The position numbers were made by a program, and so were the translations under genes. The notes below the pieces were generated by a model that saw only the letters and a program-made list of their open reading frames with translations, was not told the DNA's origin and did not search any database. DNA of 64,000 nt from Stutzerimonas azotifigens (lineage in GTDB: Bacteria; Pseudomonadota; Gammaproteobacteria; Pseudomonadales; Pseudomonadaceae), in assembly GCF_013522725.1 (NCBI RefSeq), contig NZ_JAAMRF010000001.1, forward strand, positions 1 through 64,000, read 5' to 3'. Of this stretch, positions 52,940-61,851 are shown one piece after another. The first letter of the stretch is position 1. Each line of letters opens with the position of its first letter.

Positions 52940-54315
52940 ACGCGCGAGCATTGCTGGTGCTGGTCGCCATGCTCGGCCTGGCTGGATGCGCGGGCCAGGC
53001 GGGCAGGGACGAACCGCTCGCGGAGCCAGCATCCTCTCTGCCGTCAGCGCTGGCTGCTCTGTCTCCGCGCTGGTGGGAGAGCTTCGAGGATCTGGCGCTC
53101 GAGCGTCTCATTCGCCTGGCGCTGCGCGACAACCTCGATCTGTTGAGCGCAAATGAGCGGGTACGCGAACAACGTGCGCAACGACGTCTGGCTGCGGCTG
53201 CTTTTGGTCCTGATATCGCCATAAGCGGTCAATACGGGCGTGCTCGCAACGCGCAGGACGGCCGAACGAGCGACCATTTCCATGGATTGGATCTGACCTG
53301 GGAGCTGGATGTATCCGGTCGTTTGCGTGCCCTGCGCAATGCCAGCGACGCCGAGCTACGTGCCTCGTGGGAGGATTACCGGAGCTTGCGCATCGGATTG
53401 ATGGCGGAGGTCGCCAGCACCTACCTGAATTATCGCCTGGCGCAACAGCAGCTGGCGATTGCCACCCGCACCGGCGAGACGCAGCGTGAAATCGCCCGAG
53501 TGACTCGTGAAAGGTTTTCCCAGGGGACCGTGAGCCGCCTGGATCTCGAGCGCATCGAAGCCCAGGTGCAGATCACCGAGGCGGAAATTCCCGTTGCTCG
53601 TCAGCAACAAGTCGATGCGCGCTACGCGCTGGCCTATCTGCTGGCCACCGAATACCAACAGGTCGACGCGATTCTTGCGGATGGGGCAGAAACGACGAGC
53701 CTGCCGAGTGAGGACGCGCTGGCGGCATTGCTCGAAGTGCCGGTGGAGATCCTGCGTGAACGCCCCGATGTACGCGCAGCCAGTGAGCGTCTCACTGCGG
53801 CAGGAGCAGGGCTGGCTGCCAGCCGGGCCGCGCGCTATCCGCAATTGACGCTGGGTGCCTTGGGCGGATTCGAACGTGGCACCAGCGTCCCCGCCTGGTC
53901 GCTGACCGCAGGGCTGCTGCAGCCGCTGTTCGACTTCGGCCGCATTCGCGCTGGCATCGAGGCCAGCAATGCACGCCAGGCCCAAGCGCTGCTGGCCTAC
54001 GAAGCGTCGCTGCGCCATGCAATGCGGGAAACCCAGAGCGCCATTCATGCCTACGGTCAGGGCTGGCAACGCCAGCAGCGCCTCGATCTGGCTGCTAGTT
54101 CCGCCACACGTGCAGTCGCGCTGGCGCGTAATCAATACCAGATCGGCACTGTGTCGCTGCTGGAGGTGCTGGATGCCGAACGCAGCTTGTTTGATATCCA
54201 GCGCAATCAGGTGCAGGCGAGTACCGACATATCGCTGCGTTGGGTCGAGCTGCACCGGACGATCGGCGTCGCGCCCGTCCTTCCTGCCACGCCGCTTGCC
54301 TTGAGCGGTAACTGA
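52936..54315 (+). CDS. Outer-membrane efflux lipoprotein (OprM/NodT family)
   Basis: A 459-residue TolC-like channel. A lipoprotein signal peptide ends at the lipobox LAGC (Cys18), the anchor of OprM-type factors. Two repeats of an outer-membrane-factor helical hairpin follow (RVREQRAQRRLAAAAFGPDI and later ERPDVRAASERLTAAGAGLA AS, quoted in part). It completes the tripartite pump and overlaps the permease by 4 bases, so all three form one operon. Confidence 0.88.
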   Translation: MNARALLVLVAMLGLAGCAGQAGRDEPLAEPASSLPSALAALSPRWWESFEDLALERLIRLALRDNLDLLSANERVREQRAQRRLAAAAFGPDIAISGQYGRARNAQDGRTSDHFHGLDLTWELDVSGRLRALRNASDAELRASWEDYRSLRIGLMAEVASTYLNYRLAQQQLAIATRTGETQREIARVTRERFSQGTVSRLDLERIEAQVQITEAEIPVARQQQVDARYALAYLLATEYQQVDAILADGAETTSLPSEDALAALLEVPVEILRERPDVRAASERLTAAGAGLAASRAARYPQLTLGALGGFERGTSVPAWSLTAGLLQPLFDFGRIRAGIEASNARQAQALLAYEASLRHAMRETQSAIHAYGQGWQRQQRLDLAASSATRAVALARNQYQIGTVSLLEVLDAERSLFDIQRNQVQASTDISLRWVELHRTIGVAPVLPATPLALSGN

Positions 54316-54413
54316 CCCATGCGTCGAGATCGCTATTCACTGCTCCGGAGCGGTTACGACTCGGAGTTACAACCAGACCGCCCAGGCAGCGGCATCAATA
54401 TCGAGGAGATGCT

Positions 54414-54674
54414 ATGCGTGTTCATAACCTGTCGATCGTAAGCATGTTGACAATCAACGCTCTGAGCGCTTCACCCTTGCTCGCTGATGAGCAGGCTGAA
54501 GTCCCTGCCTACCGATATGGGACGCAGCTGGATGTCGCCAGGGTCATCCGCATCGAAGAGCCGGCCCCGCTGACCTGCGAGATCGTGCGAGCAAAGATGA
54601 CCTTCGTGAACACCCAGGGGGTAACCGAGCGGATCAGCTTTTTGAAGCAAGCCGAGGCGTGCTCGCGCGAATGA
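54414..54674 (+). CDS. DUF2790-family small exported protein
   Basis: An 86-residue protein with a signal peptide ending near SPLLADEQ (about 23) and the DUF2790 core YRYGTQLDVARVIRIEEP followed by CEIVRAKMTFVNTQG. The family is found almost only in pseudomonads, often next to metal- or redox-related genes; function unknown. GAGGAG precedes the ATG. It stands 100 bases after the pump operon on the same strand. Confidence 0.78.
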   Translation: MRVHNLSIVSMLTINALSASPLLADEQAEVPAYRYGTQLDVARVIRIEEPAPLTCEIVRAKMTFVNTQGVTERISFLKQAEACSRE

Positions 54675-54909
54675 ACCTAAGACAGCTACCACCGGTGTTT
54701 CAAGACGGAGCTCCGGTATGCCTATCCGAGAACCGGACGTTCGTCTCGGCGCACCGGATTCGGAGGCGTCAGGGACTGAGGCCCCGTGGGCTGGGTATGC
54801 GCATGGCGCCCTGTTAGCGGCAATGACTGCGTGTGCTCCTCCGAGCTTGTTTTGCAGATACCAGTTCCATAGCCGGCCGTGCCGGTACACATCGATAGAG
54901 AGCACAACC

Positions 54910-55965
54910 ATGTGGCATAGCACCGCAATACCGGCAATTGACGTTGCCAGTGGCATGACCCGAATCTTGAAGCTGGCTCGGACCTTAACTGCTGGCATCG
55001 CGTTGCTCAGTGCAGCGAGTATCCACGCCGCCGACCGTGTTGCAGCGAAACCAGATTGGTCGACCGATGACATGCCTTCGCAGCACGGCCGCATCGCCCT
55101 GGTAACCGGCGGCACCAGCGGCATGGGCTATGAGGACGCACTAGCGCTGGCGCGCGCCGGTGCCGAGGTGGTCATCGCTGCACGCAACCCAGAGCGTGGT
55201 GCCGAGGCCGTTGCGCGTATACACAAAGCCGTGCCCGCGGCCAAGGTGCAATTCGAGCCGGTTGATCTGGCCGATTTGTCGTCCGTACGCGGCCTGGCTG
55301 AGCGGCTTAACCGGAGACTGCCGCGCCTTGATGTGCTGATCAACAATGCTTCGATTATGTCGCCTCCTGAGCGAGGTACATCGTCCGAGGGCTTCGAGCT
55401 GCAGTTGGCAACCAACTACCTGGGGCATTTTGCGTTGACCGGCTTGCTGGTGCCCTTGTTGCGGGAGAGTGAGGATGCCCGCGTCGTAAGCGTCTCGAGT
55501 ATTGCCGCGGCGCGCGGGGTTATGAATTTCGATGACCTGCAGAGCGAGCAGGCGTACAACCCGTTCGGCGCGTACGCCCAATCAAAACTTGCCATCCTGC
55601 ATTGGGCGTTTGCGTTGCAAGAACGCAGCGATGCAGCAGGCTGGGGGATTCGCAGCATCGCCGCACATCCCGGCGTAGCCGTAACCGAGCTGATCGCGCG
55701 CGGTCCCGGTCTTGACAGCGAGTTCGGAAAGCGATGGGCACTGGATCGAGACAAATACCATTCTGCCGCGCAAGGGGCTTTGTCCACGCTCTACGCTGCG
55801 ACTGCTCCAGAGGCTATGGGCGGCGCCTATTATGGCCCGACTGGCGAGGAGCAGAAGCGCGGACCGTTGGGCTTTGCCGATACGCCTCCCGCCGCAACCA
55901 ACGAGGCAGATGCCGAACGGCTTTGGGGCCTCTCTGAGCAGCTCACCGGTGTGAGATATCCCTGA
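54910..55965 (+). CDS. Exported short-chain dehydrogenase/reductase
   Basis: 351 residues from 54910; a second start at 54955 would begin directly at a signal-like segment (MTRILKLARTLTAGIALLSA, cut near IHAAD). The SDR domain follows: cofactor site TGGTSGMG (about 62-69), NNAS (about 134), the catalytic Ser in SVSSIAA and Y-x-x-x-K in YAQSK. An SDR carrying a signal or anchor is unusual, as the family is cytoplasmic; the protein may be periplasmic or membrane-tethered. Closest general type: retinol-dehydrogenase-like oxidoreductases. The substrate is unknown. Confidence 0.75.
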   Translation: MWHSTAIPAIDVASGMTRILKLARTLTAGIALLSAASIHAADRVAAKPDWSTDDMPSQHGRIALVTGGTSGMGYEDALALARAGAEVVIAARNPERGAEAVARIHKAVPAAKVQFEPVDLADLSSVRGLAERLNRRLPRLDVLINNASIMSPPERGTSSEGFELQLATNYLGHFALTGLLVPLLRESEDARVVSVSSIAAARGVMNFDDLQSEQAYNPFGAYAQSKLAILHWAFALQERSDAAGWGIRSIAAHPGVAVTELIARGPGLDSEFGKRWALDRDKYHSAAQGALSTLYAATAPEAMGGAYYGPTGEEQKRGPLGFADTPPAATNEADAERLWGLSEQLTGVRYP

Positions 55966-56034
55966 TGCCCCTGGCGGCGCGGGAGTCATGTCCGCGCCTG
56001 GCTTTTGGGCGGTTACCGTCTACTTGGAGCTTCC

Positions 56035-57351
56035 ATGAGCATCCTTTCTTATTCGCACCGGTGGGGCAAGATCCTCAACGCCCGTAATAATGAACTGCGC
56101 CCGGCGCTATTCGGGTTCCTGCTGTTCCTCTGTCTCTTTGCTGGCTACTTCATGCTGCGGCCGATACGCGAATCAATGGGCATCGCGGCGGGGGTCGAGA
56201 ATCTGCAATGGCTGTTCACTCTTACCTTCCTGGCCATGCTGGTGGCCGTTCCGCTGTTCGCCTGGCTGAGTTCACGGGTACCGCGCTTGCGCTTCATCGA
56301 CTGGGTGTACGGCTTCTTCGGAATCAATCTGCTGGCATTTGTTGAGCTGTTCCAGTTCATGCCAGATAGCACGTGGCTTGCCCGCGTCTTCTACGTTTGG
56401 ATATCGGTCTACAACCTGTTCGTCGTATCCGTGGCATGGAGCCTGATGGCGGACGTGTTTGACAGCGAGCAAGCCAAACGGCTTTTTGCCTTTATCGCGG
56501 CGGGCGCCAGCGTTGGCGGCTTGCTCGGGCCGGCCCTGAGTGCGGTGTTGATCGGCTCAATTGGTGCGCCGGGGCTGATGTTGCTGGCCGCCTTGTTGCT
56601 AGGTGTCACGCTGGTATTGAAACGAGCATTGATGCGCTGGCGCCAAGAGGGCGGGGCGGGCCGCCCCGGCTCGGCTCCGACGGAAAGCCCCCGGCGCCCA
56701 CTGCCTGGGAATCCCTTCAGCGGCATGACTGCGGTACTCAGATCTCCATACCTATTAGGAATCGCCGGATTCGTGGTGCTACTTGCAACGGTCACCACCT
56801 TTCTCTACTTCGAACAAGCTCGTCTGGTGGCTGAGCACTTTCCTGACCGCGAGGCGCAGGTCCGCGTTTTCGGCACCATCGATTTCGTCGTGCAGGCGGG
56901 TGCGCTGGTATCGCAGCTGTTCATTACTGGAAGAATCGCGCCGAAGGTAGGGGTGCGAGGATTGTTGGCGATGGTGCCTTTACTCCTGTGCATTGGCTTT
57001 GTCGGCCTTGCGCTGGCGCCCGGGTTCGCTCTGCTCGCGACGTTGATGATCGTGCGGCGCATCGGCGAGTACGCGTTCGTTCGGCCGGGAAGGGAAATGC
57101 TGTTTGCACCGCTGGACGCTGAGAGTAAGTACAAGGCCAAGAACTTCATCGACACAGTAGTGTATCGCGGCGGTGATGCAGTCAGCGGCTGGGCTAAAAG
57201 CCTGCTGGATATGCTAGCGCAGGGCGCCGGGCTGTCCGCGCTTGTCGGAGCATGCTGTGCATTGTCGTGGGCATATCTGGGATGGCAGCTCGGGCTGAGA
57301 GTCGATAATCGGCAGGAGCAATCAGGGGCAGGCAATGCCGCCGAAACATAG
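56035..57351 (+). CDS. MFS-fold transporter resembling NTP/NDP exchange proteins
   Basis: A 438-residue protein with twelve membrane segments. The features fit the branch of MFS related to ATP/ADP translocases rather than ordinary drug exporters: the AGYFMLRPIRESMGIAAGVE start with its RPIRE motif, VAWSLMADVFDSEQAKRLF, and the RPGREMLFAPL...KYKAKNFIDT segment in the second half. Free-living bacteria carry many such proteins without known substrate; nucleotide exchange is not implied. The ATG at 56035 was chosen because the conserved region begins there. Confidence 0.7.
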   Translation: MSILSYSHRWGKILNARNNELRPALFGFLLFLCLFAGYFMLRPIRESMGIAAGVENLQWLFTLTFLAMLVAVPLFAWLSSRVPRLRFIDWVYGFFGINLLAFVELFQFMPDSTWLARVFYVWISVYNLFVVSVAWSLMADVFDSEQAKRLFAFIAAGASVGGLLGPALSAVLIGSIGAPGLMLLAALLLGVTLVLKRALMRWRQEGGAGRPGSAPTESPRRPLPGNPFSGMTAVLRSPYLLGIAGFVVLLATVTTFLYFEQARLVAEHFPDREAQVRVFGTIDFVVQAGALVSQLFITGRIAPKVGVRGLLAMVPLLLCIGFVGLALAPGFALLATLMIVRRIGEYAFVRPGREMLFAPLDAESKYKAKNFIDTVVYRGGDAVSGWAKSLLDMLAQGAGLSALVGACCALSWAYLGWQLGLRVDNRQEQSGAGNAAET

Positions 57352-57782
57352 GCGATCTCCAGATACGCTCGGATTGCTGCGCCAGTGCAATGTTGTGAGG
57401 CGCTCGATTCGCGTATCGCGCGGTGGTCGGTGGTCGTATCGTGTGGCCCTTGTGCCTGATATGGAATGGCGCACTATGCCAGTACACGGTCTCGCTATTC
57501 CGAAGACCAAATTCAAAGAGGCACATCCCCCAAAGGGCGGTGATGAACTTGGTATGGCCTAGTGGTTTCTGCCAAACCTGACTGTCTTCAGCGTGTGTTA
57601 GGAAACGAGGTTCGCCGCTCACTTGGTTGGTCCCAACGAAATAAGTCACGTGACTGTGTTAACGGTGCAACGGTTCGTCGCTGGATGGAAGTACGAGCCC
57701 ATAACTTTCTGCGCTCCGAGGGGTAATTTCCGAAAAACCTATCACCCGTGGTAGTCCCGGAGTTTGGACAGGAGATACAGTA
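57352..57782. other. Interval before the LpxR-like gene
   Basis: No gene supported. It holds a 12-base perfect palindrome AGTCACGTGACT (57647-57658) and, close to 57770, AGGAG for the next gene. Frames on either strand lack recognisable motifs. Confidence 0.45.
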
Positions 57783-58853
57783 ATGAGGAGGTTTTTACGC
57801 GAAGTAGGTCTCGCGCGGCTAGATGACCGCTGGCAGCGCTTTAGAGCCCGCTGGAGTCAGCCCTGTCGGGTGATTGCAAAATTTCTAAAAATCCTACCAC
57901 TGCTTTCGCTACTGGCCGCTCCTGCTTTTACAAGTGCAGAAGTGCTGACTTTCAAAGTCGATAACGATGCCTTTCCAAGCGGGGACGACGACCACTACAC
58001 AAATGGCATAGAAGCGTCTTGGACCTTTGAACCTGATCGTGAACATTGGACACAAGCTCTAGCAAGCGCCGTACCTGGCTGGAAACCAGAAGACCTTAGT
58101 GGTTATGTCAGTTATAGATTCGGCCACCAGATGTTCACACCGGAGGATATTGAGCAAGCCGGGCTTCAGGTTGATGATCGCCCCTATGCGGGCTTGATTT
58201 TTGGAGGGATTACCCTGTATGCGGAGGAACAGCTGGTTGGTTACCGGACGACTAGTACGTTTACGCTCGACCTCGGCTTGGTAGGACCGGCCACCGGCGG
58301 AGAAAGGCTCCAGCGAGGCGTTCATGAATTAATTGACAGCCCTATCCCACAAGGTTGGAGCCACCAGTTGAGCAACGAGCCATTTGCGAATCTAGGCTAC
58401 ACAAGGCGCTGGTGGCATCAAAAGCAATTTCGCGGCATGGAGTTGGAGTTTGGGCCGAGTTACGGAGGCGCCGTCGGCAATTTATATACCTATCTCTCAA
58501 CGGGTGCTGGCATGCGGTTAGGTCATAATCTTCCACAAAGTCTCGATCACGCTTCGATTGGTCCGCCCTCTGGGGGAGCCCCATTATTCCAGGCGAGTGA
58601 CGGTTTCAGCTGGGTTGCCTATGGCAATATAGAGGGGCGGTATATGGCGCATAACATGCTTTTGGATGGCAACACTTTCCGAGATAGCCACTCAGTGGAT
58701 CGTAAAGATTTGGTGGCAGATGTGCAGGTGGGTCTAGCTCTTTTGTGGGGTCGTTGGCAACTTACGCTTTCGAATGTGTGGCAAACCCGGGAGTTCCAAG
58801 AGCAAACTAACCATGGCCGGTTCGGGTCTTTGTCTATTTCAACTCAGTACTAG
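57783..58853 (+). CDS. LpxR-family outer-membrane lipid A 3'-O-deacylase
   Basis: A 356-residue protein of the LpxR (DUF2219) family. The N-terminus has a basic stretch (1-35), then a signal-like segment (about 36-55, ending near FTSAE). The mature part begins with VDNDAFPSGDDDHYTNGIEA (Asn and Asp/Thr of the active site) and contains DDRPYAGLIFGG, the conserved PYAG block. The end LSISTQY with a terminal aromatic suits a barrel. Such enzymes remove the 3'-acyloxyacyl chains from lipid A in a Ca-dependent way. AGGAG at about 57770 supports the start. GC is lower than in flanking genes, which suggests acquisition. Confidence 0.78.
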   Translation: MRRFLREVGLARLDDRWQRFRARWSQPCRVIAKFLKILPLLSLLAAPAFTSAEVLTFKVDNDAFPSGDDDHYTNGIEASWTFEPDREHWTQALASAVPGWKPEDLSGYVSYRFGHQMFTPEDIEQAGLQVDDRPYAGLIFGGITLYAEEQLVGYRTTSTFTLDLGLVGPATGGERLQRGVHELIDSPIPQGWSHQLSNEPFANLGYTRRWWHQKQFRGMELEFGPSYGGAVGNLYTYLSTGAGMRLGHNLPQSLDHASIGPPSGGAPLFQASDGFSWVAYGNIEGRYMAHNMLLDGNTFRDSHSVDRKDLVADVQVGLALLWGRWQLTLSNVWQTREFQEQTNHGRFGSLSISTQY

Positions 58854-59170
58854 CTGCGGATGCGACCAGAGCGAAAATCGCTTTGCCTTATCATATGTCG
58901 ATAACTATCGTTTTCCTGCAAATCTGAGCATTGCGTGATTGGTGCGTTACCAGGAAGCGGATGAGCTTGCCAATGATCGCCTGGTCCAGGATTTCTCATC
59001 CATGGATTTGCCAACCTAATGAACCCTCCGATCGTTATGGCTCTCGGTGAGAGAAAGAGCCGTGGGGGTTGGCGTGTCCGCAATCATGACGGTCACGCCT
59101 GATCCAGCTGGGGATAGCGTCGGGGTTGGCCATAACAGGCCGTGGCTTGACGCCTCTCTGCAATTGCCCG
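58854..59170. other. Interval between the LpxR-like gene and the Atu4866-like gene
   Basis: No gene seen. A hairpin GGCTCT-CGGTGAGAGAA-AGAGCC (about 59039-59061) lies between the convergent genes and may serve as terminator. Confidence 0.4.
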
Positions 59171-59542
59171 TCATTGGCGACGAAAGATCATCCCGCCATG
59201 GTGGAGCGTGTTCCGGTCAACGAACTCGCCATCGGCAGTAAAGCCCGTGTCGTCCCAATAGTCGATGTGGTTGCCACTGACTTCGTAGCGACCCTGGTAG
59301 GCGCTCTTTCGGGCGCCACGTGCCTCGTCATAGCGACCATTGGGCAGGAGTTCGTGACGGATCTGGCCGTCATCGGTGACCCACATGCCGACATAGGGGT
59401 GCTGCGCCATGCTGTTCTCCGTTGAGTGTTGTCTGGAGTCGCCGGGGGTGCCGGCTTGACTCGATCCGAGCACCACCGGTGAGTTCAACAGATAAAGAGA
59501 GCCGAATATCAGGCCGCTCATGATGGCGGATCGGTAAATCAT
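59171..59542 (-). CDS. Atu4866-domain exported protein
   Basis: 123 residues from the ATG at 59542, with GGAGAACG before it. A signal-like segment (about 8-24) precedes the Atu4866 domain: HPYVGMWVTDDGQIRHELLP, with NGRYDEARG and GRYEVSGNHIDYWDDTGFTA. Members are small lipocalin-like proteins of unknown function. It is the last of three minus-strand genes that share exported, small-domain products and lie opposite an AraC regulator. Confidence 0.75.
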   Translation of the reverse strand: MIYRSAIMSGLIFGSLYLLNSPVVLGSSQAGTPGDSRQHSTENSMAQHPYVGMWVTDDGQIRHELLPNGRYDEARGARKSAYQGRYEVSGNHIDYWDDTGFTADGEFVDRNTLHHGGMIFRRQ

Positions 59543-59618
59543 GTCGTTCTCCAATTCGCTGGTTCGGTTGGGAGGGCTTCGCCTGCCCTGGCTGCGAGGC
59601 GACACCCGGCTCGGTTGT

Positions 59619-60143
59619 TCACTCTCCCGTTGGTGCAGGAATGCGCCGCAATACGTCGTCGTAGGGTTCGAGATCGAGAAAGGCGGTTACCTCGACGGCC
59701 TTGCCGTCGCGCATGTGAAAGATCCAGGCATAGCTGTTGTTGTAGGGTTGCCCGTCCCGCGCGATGCCGGCGCCGTCCCATTGGATGACGACATGATCGC
59801 CATCGGCCCACACCTGTTTGCTGACCGGCCTTACGGGGGTCGATAACCGCGACACGAAGGGTCGAACGGCCTGTTCGACAAAGGGTTCGACACCTCGAAA
59901 TACTCCCGCACTGGGGCCCGAGCCCTTGATCGTCCAGGTGGCGTCCGGCGCCAGCACGTCGGTGAAAAACGTGGTCCCGCCGGCAGCCCAACGATCGAAT
60001 GCCTCGGTGACGATCTGTTTGTTGCGTGCCTCGACATCGTTTTGTGAAGCCGCGCTGGCCATGTGTGGCAACAGCGCGCCGCCGAGCGCCAGCATGGCTG
60101 CCAGGCTGGCTGAACGGAGAGTACGAAAGGTCGATGTGTACAT
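59619..60143 (-). CDS. Exported NTF2/SnoaL-like protein
   Basis: A 174-residue protein with signal peptide (cut near MASAASQ, about 32) and an NTF2-like domain: RNKQIVTEAFDRWAAGGTTF, FTDVLAPDATWTIKG, GVFRGVEPFVEQAVRPF and the closing HMRDGKAVEVTAFLDLEPYD. SnoaL-like proteins are cyclases, isomerases or binding proteins; which applies here is open. It lies in the middle of the three-gene group (spacing of 37 and 77 bases). Confidence 0.75.
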   Translation of the reverse strand: MYTSTFRTLRSASLAAMLALGGALLPHMASAASQNDVEARNKQIVTEAFDRWAAGGTTFFTDVLAPDATWTIKGSGPSAGVFRGVEPFVEQAVRPFVSRLSTPVRPVSKQVWADGDHVVIQWDGAGIARDGQPYNNSYAWIFHMRDGKAVEVTAFLDLEPYDDVLRRIPAPTGE

Positions 60144-60179
60144 GCTGGAAGTCCTCTTGGTATCGGGGGCGTTCGGTGG

Positions 60180-60779
60180 TTAGCCGGGAATAAGCGAATC
60201 GATTTCGTCCTGATCGACGCGCCTCGTGGAGTTGTGCTCGCGAACGATCTTCCAGCCCTGTGCCGTGCACTGCCACACCAGGGAGGAACGGGTTCTGATG
60301 CCGGTGATGGCCCTGTCTGCGGCTTCGAGGCGCGCGGCGAACTCCAGGGTGGAAGTCGCGAGGTCGCTGCCGGCGATGACGTCCGGCCCGTCCATGACGC
60401 GATGTCGGGCGGACCTCATGGCCGTGAAGGGCGCTGTCCAGAAAGTGCCGTATTCGGACGCACTGCGTGCTACGCGGTGCTGGGGTTCGAAATCGTCGTA
60501 GAGCACCACGTTCGGCCCCGTGAAGTCATAGAACTTGCCGAGCTTGGCGCGGAAATCGAACGGCCCGTCACCGGGATGCTTCTCCCAGCCGACCAGAATC
60601 CACTCGCTGTGCAGATCGCCGATCTGGCCTGGACCGGCCGTTGGGCATGACGACGCGCCTGCCGCCGTCGCGGTGTTCATCAGGGTGTTCGAGACGATGA
60701 GCGACAGGCCGGCCAGTATGCCGCGCATGCCGGATCGTCCGGAGCGGCGGTAGTGGTTGGAGGCTGGGAAAGCGGGCAT
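60180..60779 (-). CDS. Exported NTF2/SnoaL-like protein, second of the cluster
   Basis: A 199-residue protein with a long basic N-terminus, then a hydrophobic segment (about 18-40, ending at TATAAGAS). An NTF2-like domain follows, including GKFYDFTGPNVVLYDDFEPQ and LVWQCTAQGWKIVREHNSTR at the end. GAGGAA stands before the ATG at 60779. It is the first gene of the minus-strand cluster, divergent from the AraC regulator with 152 bases between. Confidence 0.7.
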   Translation of the reverse strand: MPAFPASNHYRRSGRSGMRGILAGLSLIVSNTLMNTATAAGASSCPTAGPGQIGDLHSEWILVGWEKHPGDGPFDFRAKLGKFYDFTGPNVVLYDDFEPQHRVARSASEYGTFWTAPFTAMRSARHRVMDGPDVIAGSDLATSTLEFAARLEAADRAITGIRTRSSLVWQCTAQGWKIVREHNSTRRVDQDEIDSLIPG

Positions 60780-60931
60780 GATGGGTTCCTCACAACGTTG
60801 CTATCAGATGCTGTGGGAATAAGTCTGCCTACGAGTGAGCACCCGCCCGTAGTCGGATTGTCCTCGGTCCTTGCTCGATCATCTAAGCGGTCGGCGCCGA
60901 ATCGTTTACGTACCGACCTCGGAGGAGGGGC

Positions 60932-61846
60932 ATGGACCCGCTGGAAAAGCTCGTCGACCTCATCAAACGTCACGTCCAGACGGATGGCCTGCATCGCACG
61001 CCGCTTCCGGGTGTAAGCCTGGCGCGATCAGGCCAGCCGACGATTCCGATGCCCGTCGTCTACGAGCCAACTCTTTGCCTCGTCGTCCAAGGAGGCAAGC
61101 GCGTCATGCTGGGCACCACGGCCTATGTCTATGACGCGGCTACCTACCTGGTGGCGTCGGTGGATCTGCCGGTAATGGGGTCGGTCATCGAGGCCAGTCG
61201 GGACGCGCCCTATCTGTGCCTGGTGCTGGATCTGGACATGACCGTGCTGAGCGACCTCGCTCTGCGCTACCCCTGCCAGTCGAGCGATGACAACGTCCCG
61301 TCTGCAGGCATCGCGCTCAACGAGACGAGTCCCGAATTGCTGGATGCCGCGGTTCGGCTTGTCGGGTTGCTCGACACGCCAGGCGACATCGAGGCGCTGG
61401 CGCCGCTGGTGGTTCGCGAAATGCTTTACAGGCTGCTGACCGGGAGCGGCAACGGCATCATCCGGCAGATGGCCCAAGCCGACAGCCGCCTGAACCAGAT
61501 CGCCAAGGCCATTTCCTGGCTGCGGAGTCATTACACCGAACCCTGCCGCATCGACAGCATGGCCGATATCGCCGGCATGAGCCGCTCCACCTTCCATGCG
61601 CATTTCAAGGCGATCACGGCCATGAGCCCGCTGGAGTTCCGGACTGAATTGCGGCTGCAGGAAGCGCGACGGCTCATGGCCACCGAGGCGGTGGACGCGG
61701 CGAGCGCTGGGTATCGGGTGGGCTACGAAAGCCCATCGCAATTCAGCCGAGCTTACGCGCGCATGTTCGGCCTACCGCCCGCCAAAGATGCCCGCCGGCT
61801 CCGCCGCGTAGCCGAGGTGTCCATGGGTGAGTCGGAGCTCGTTTAA
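60932..61846 (+). CDS. AraC-family transcriptional regulator
   Basis: A 304-residue regulator. The N-terminal AraC_N-type domain (about 20-180) has PMPVVYEPTLCLVVQGGKRVM, and the C-terminal double helix-turn-helix (about 200-295) has DSMADIAGMSRSTFHAHFKA and RVGYESPSQFSRAYARMFG. This subgroup commonly controls a divergent operon for redox or NTF2-type proteins, here the cluster at 59171-60779. AGGAGG is located 6-11 bases before the ATG. Confidence 0.87.
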   Translation: MDPLEKLVDLIKRHVQTDGLHRTPLPGVSLARSGQPTIPMPVVYEPTLCLVVQGGKRVMLGTTAYVYDAATYLVASVDLPVMGSVIEASRDAPYLCLVLDLDMTVLSDLALRYPCQSSDDNVPSAGIALNETSPELLDAAVRLVGLLDTPGDIEALAPLVVREMLYRLLTGSGNGIIRQMAQADSRLNQIAKAISWLRSHYTEPCRIDSMADIAGMSRSTFHAHFKAITAMSPLEFRTELRLQEARRLMATEAVDAASAGYRVGYESPSQFSRAYARMFGLPPAKDARRLRRVAEVSMGESELV

Positions 61847-61851
61847 GTCAC

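Noticed and set aside
57194..57649. 151-residue minus-strand frame
   Set aside because: Half lies over the MFS gene and the rest has no recognisable motif.
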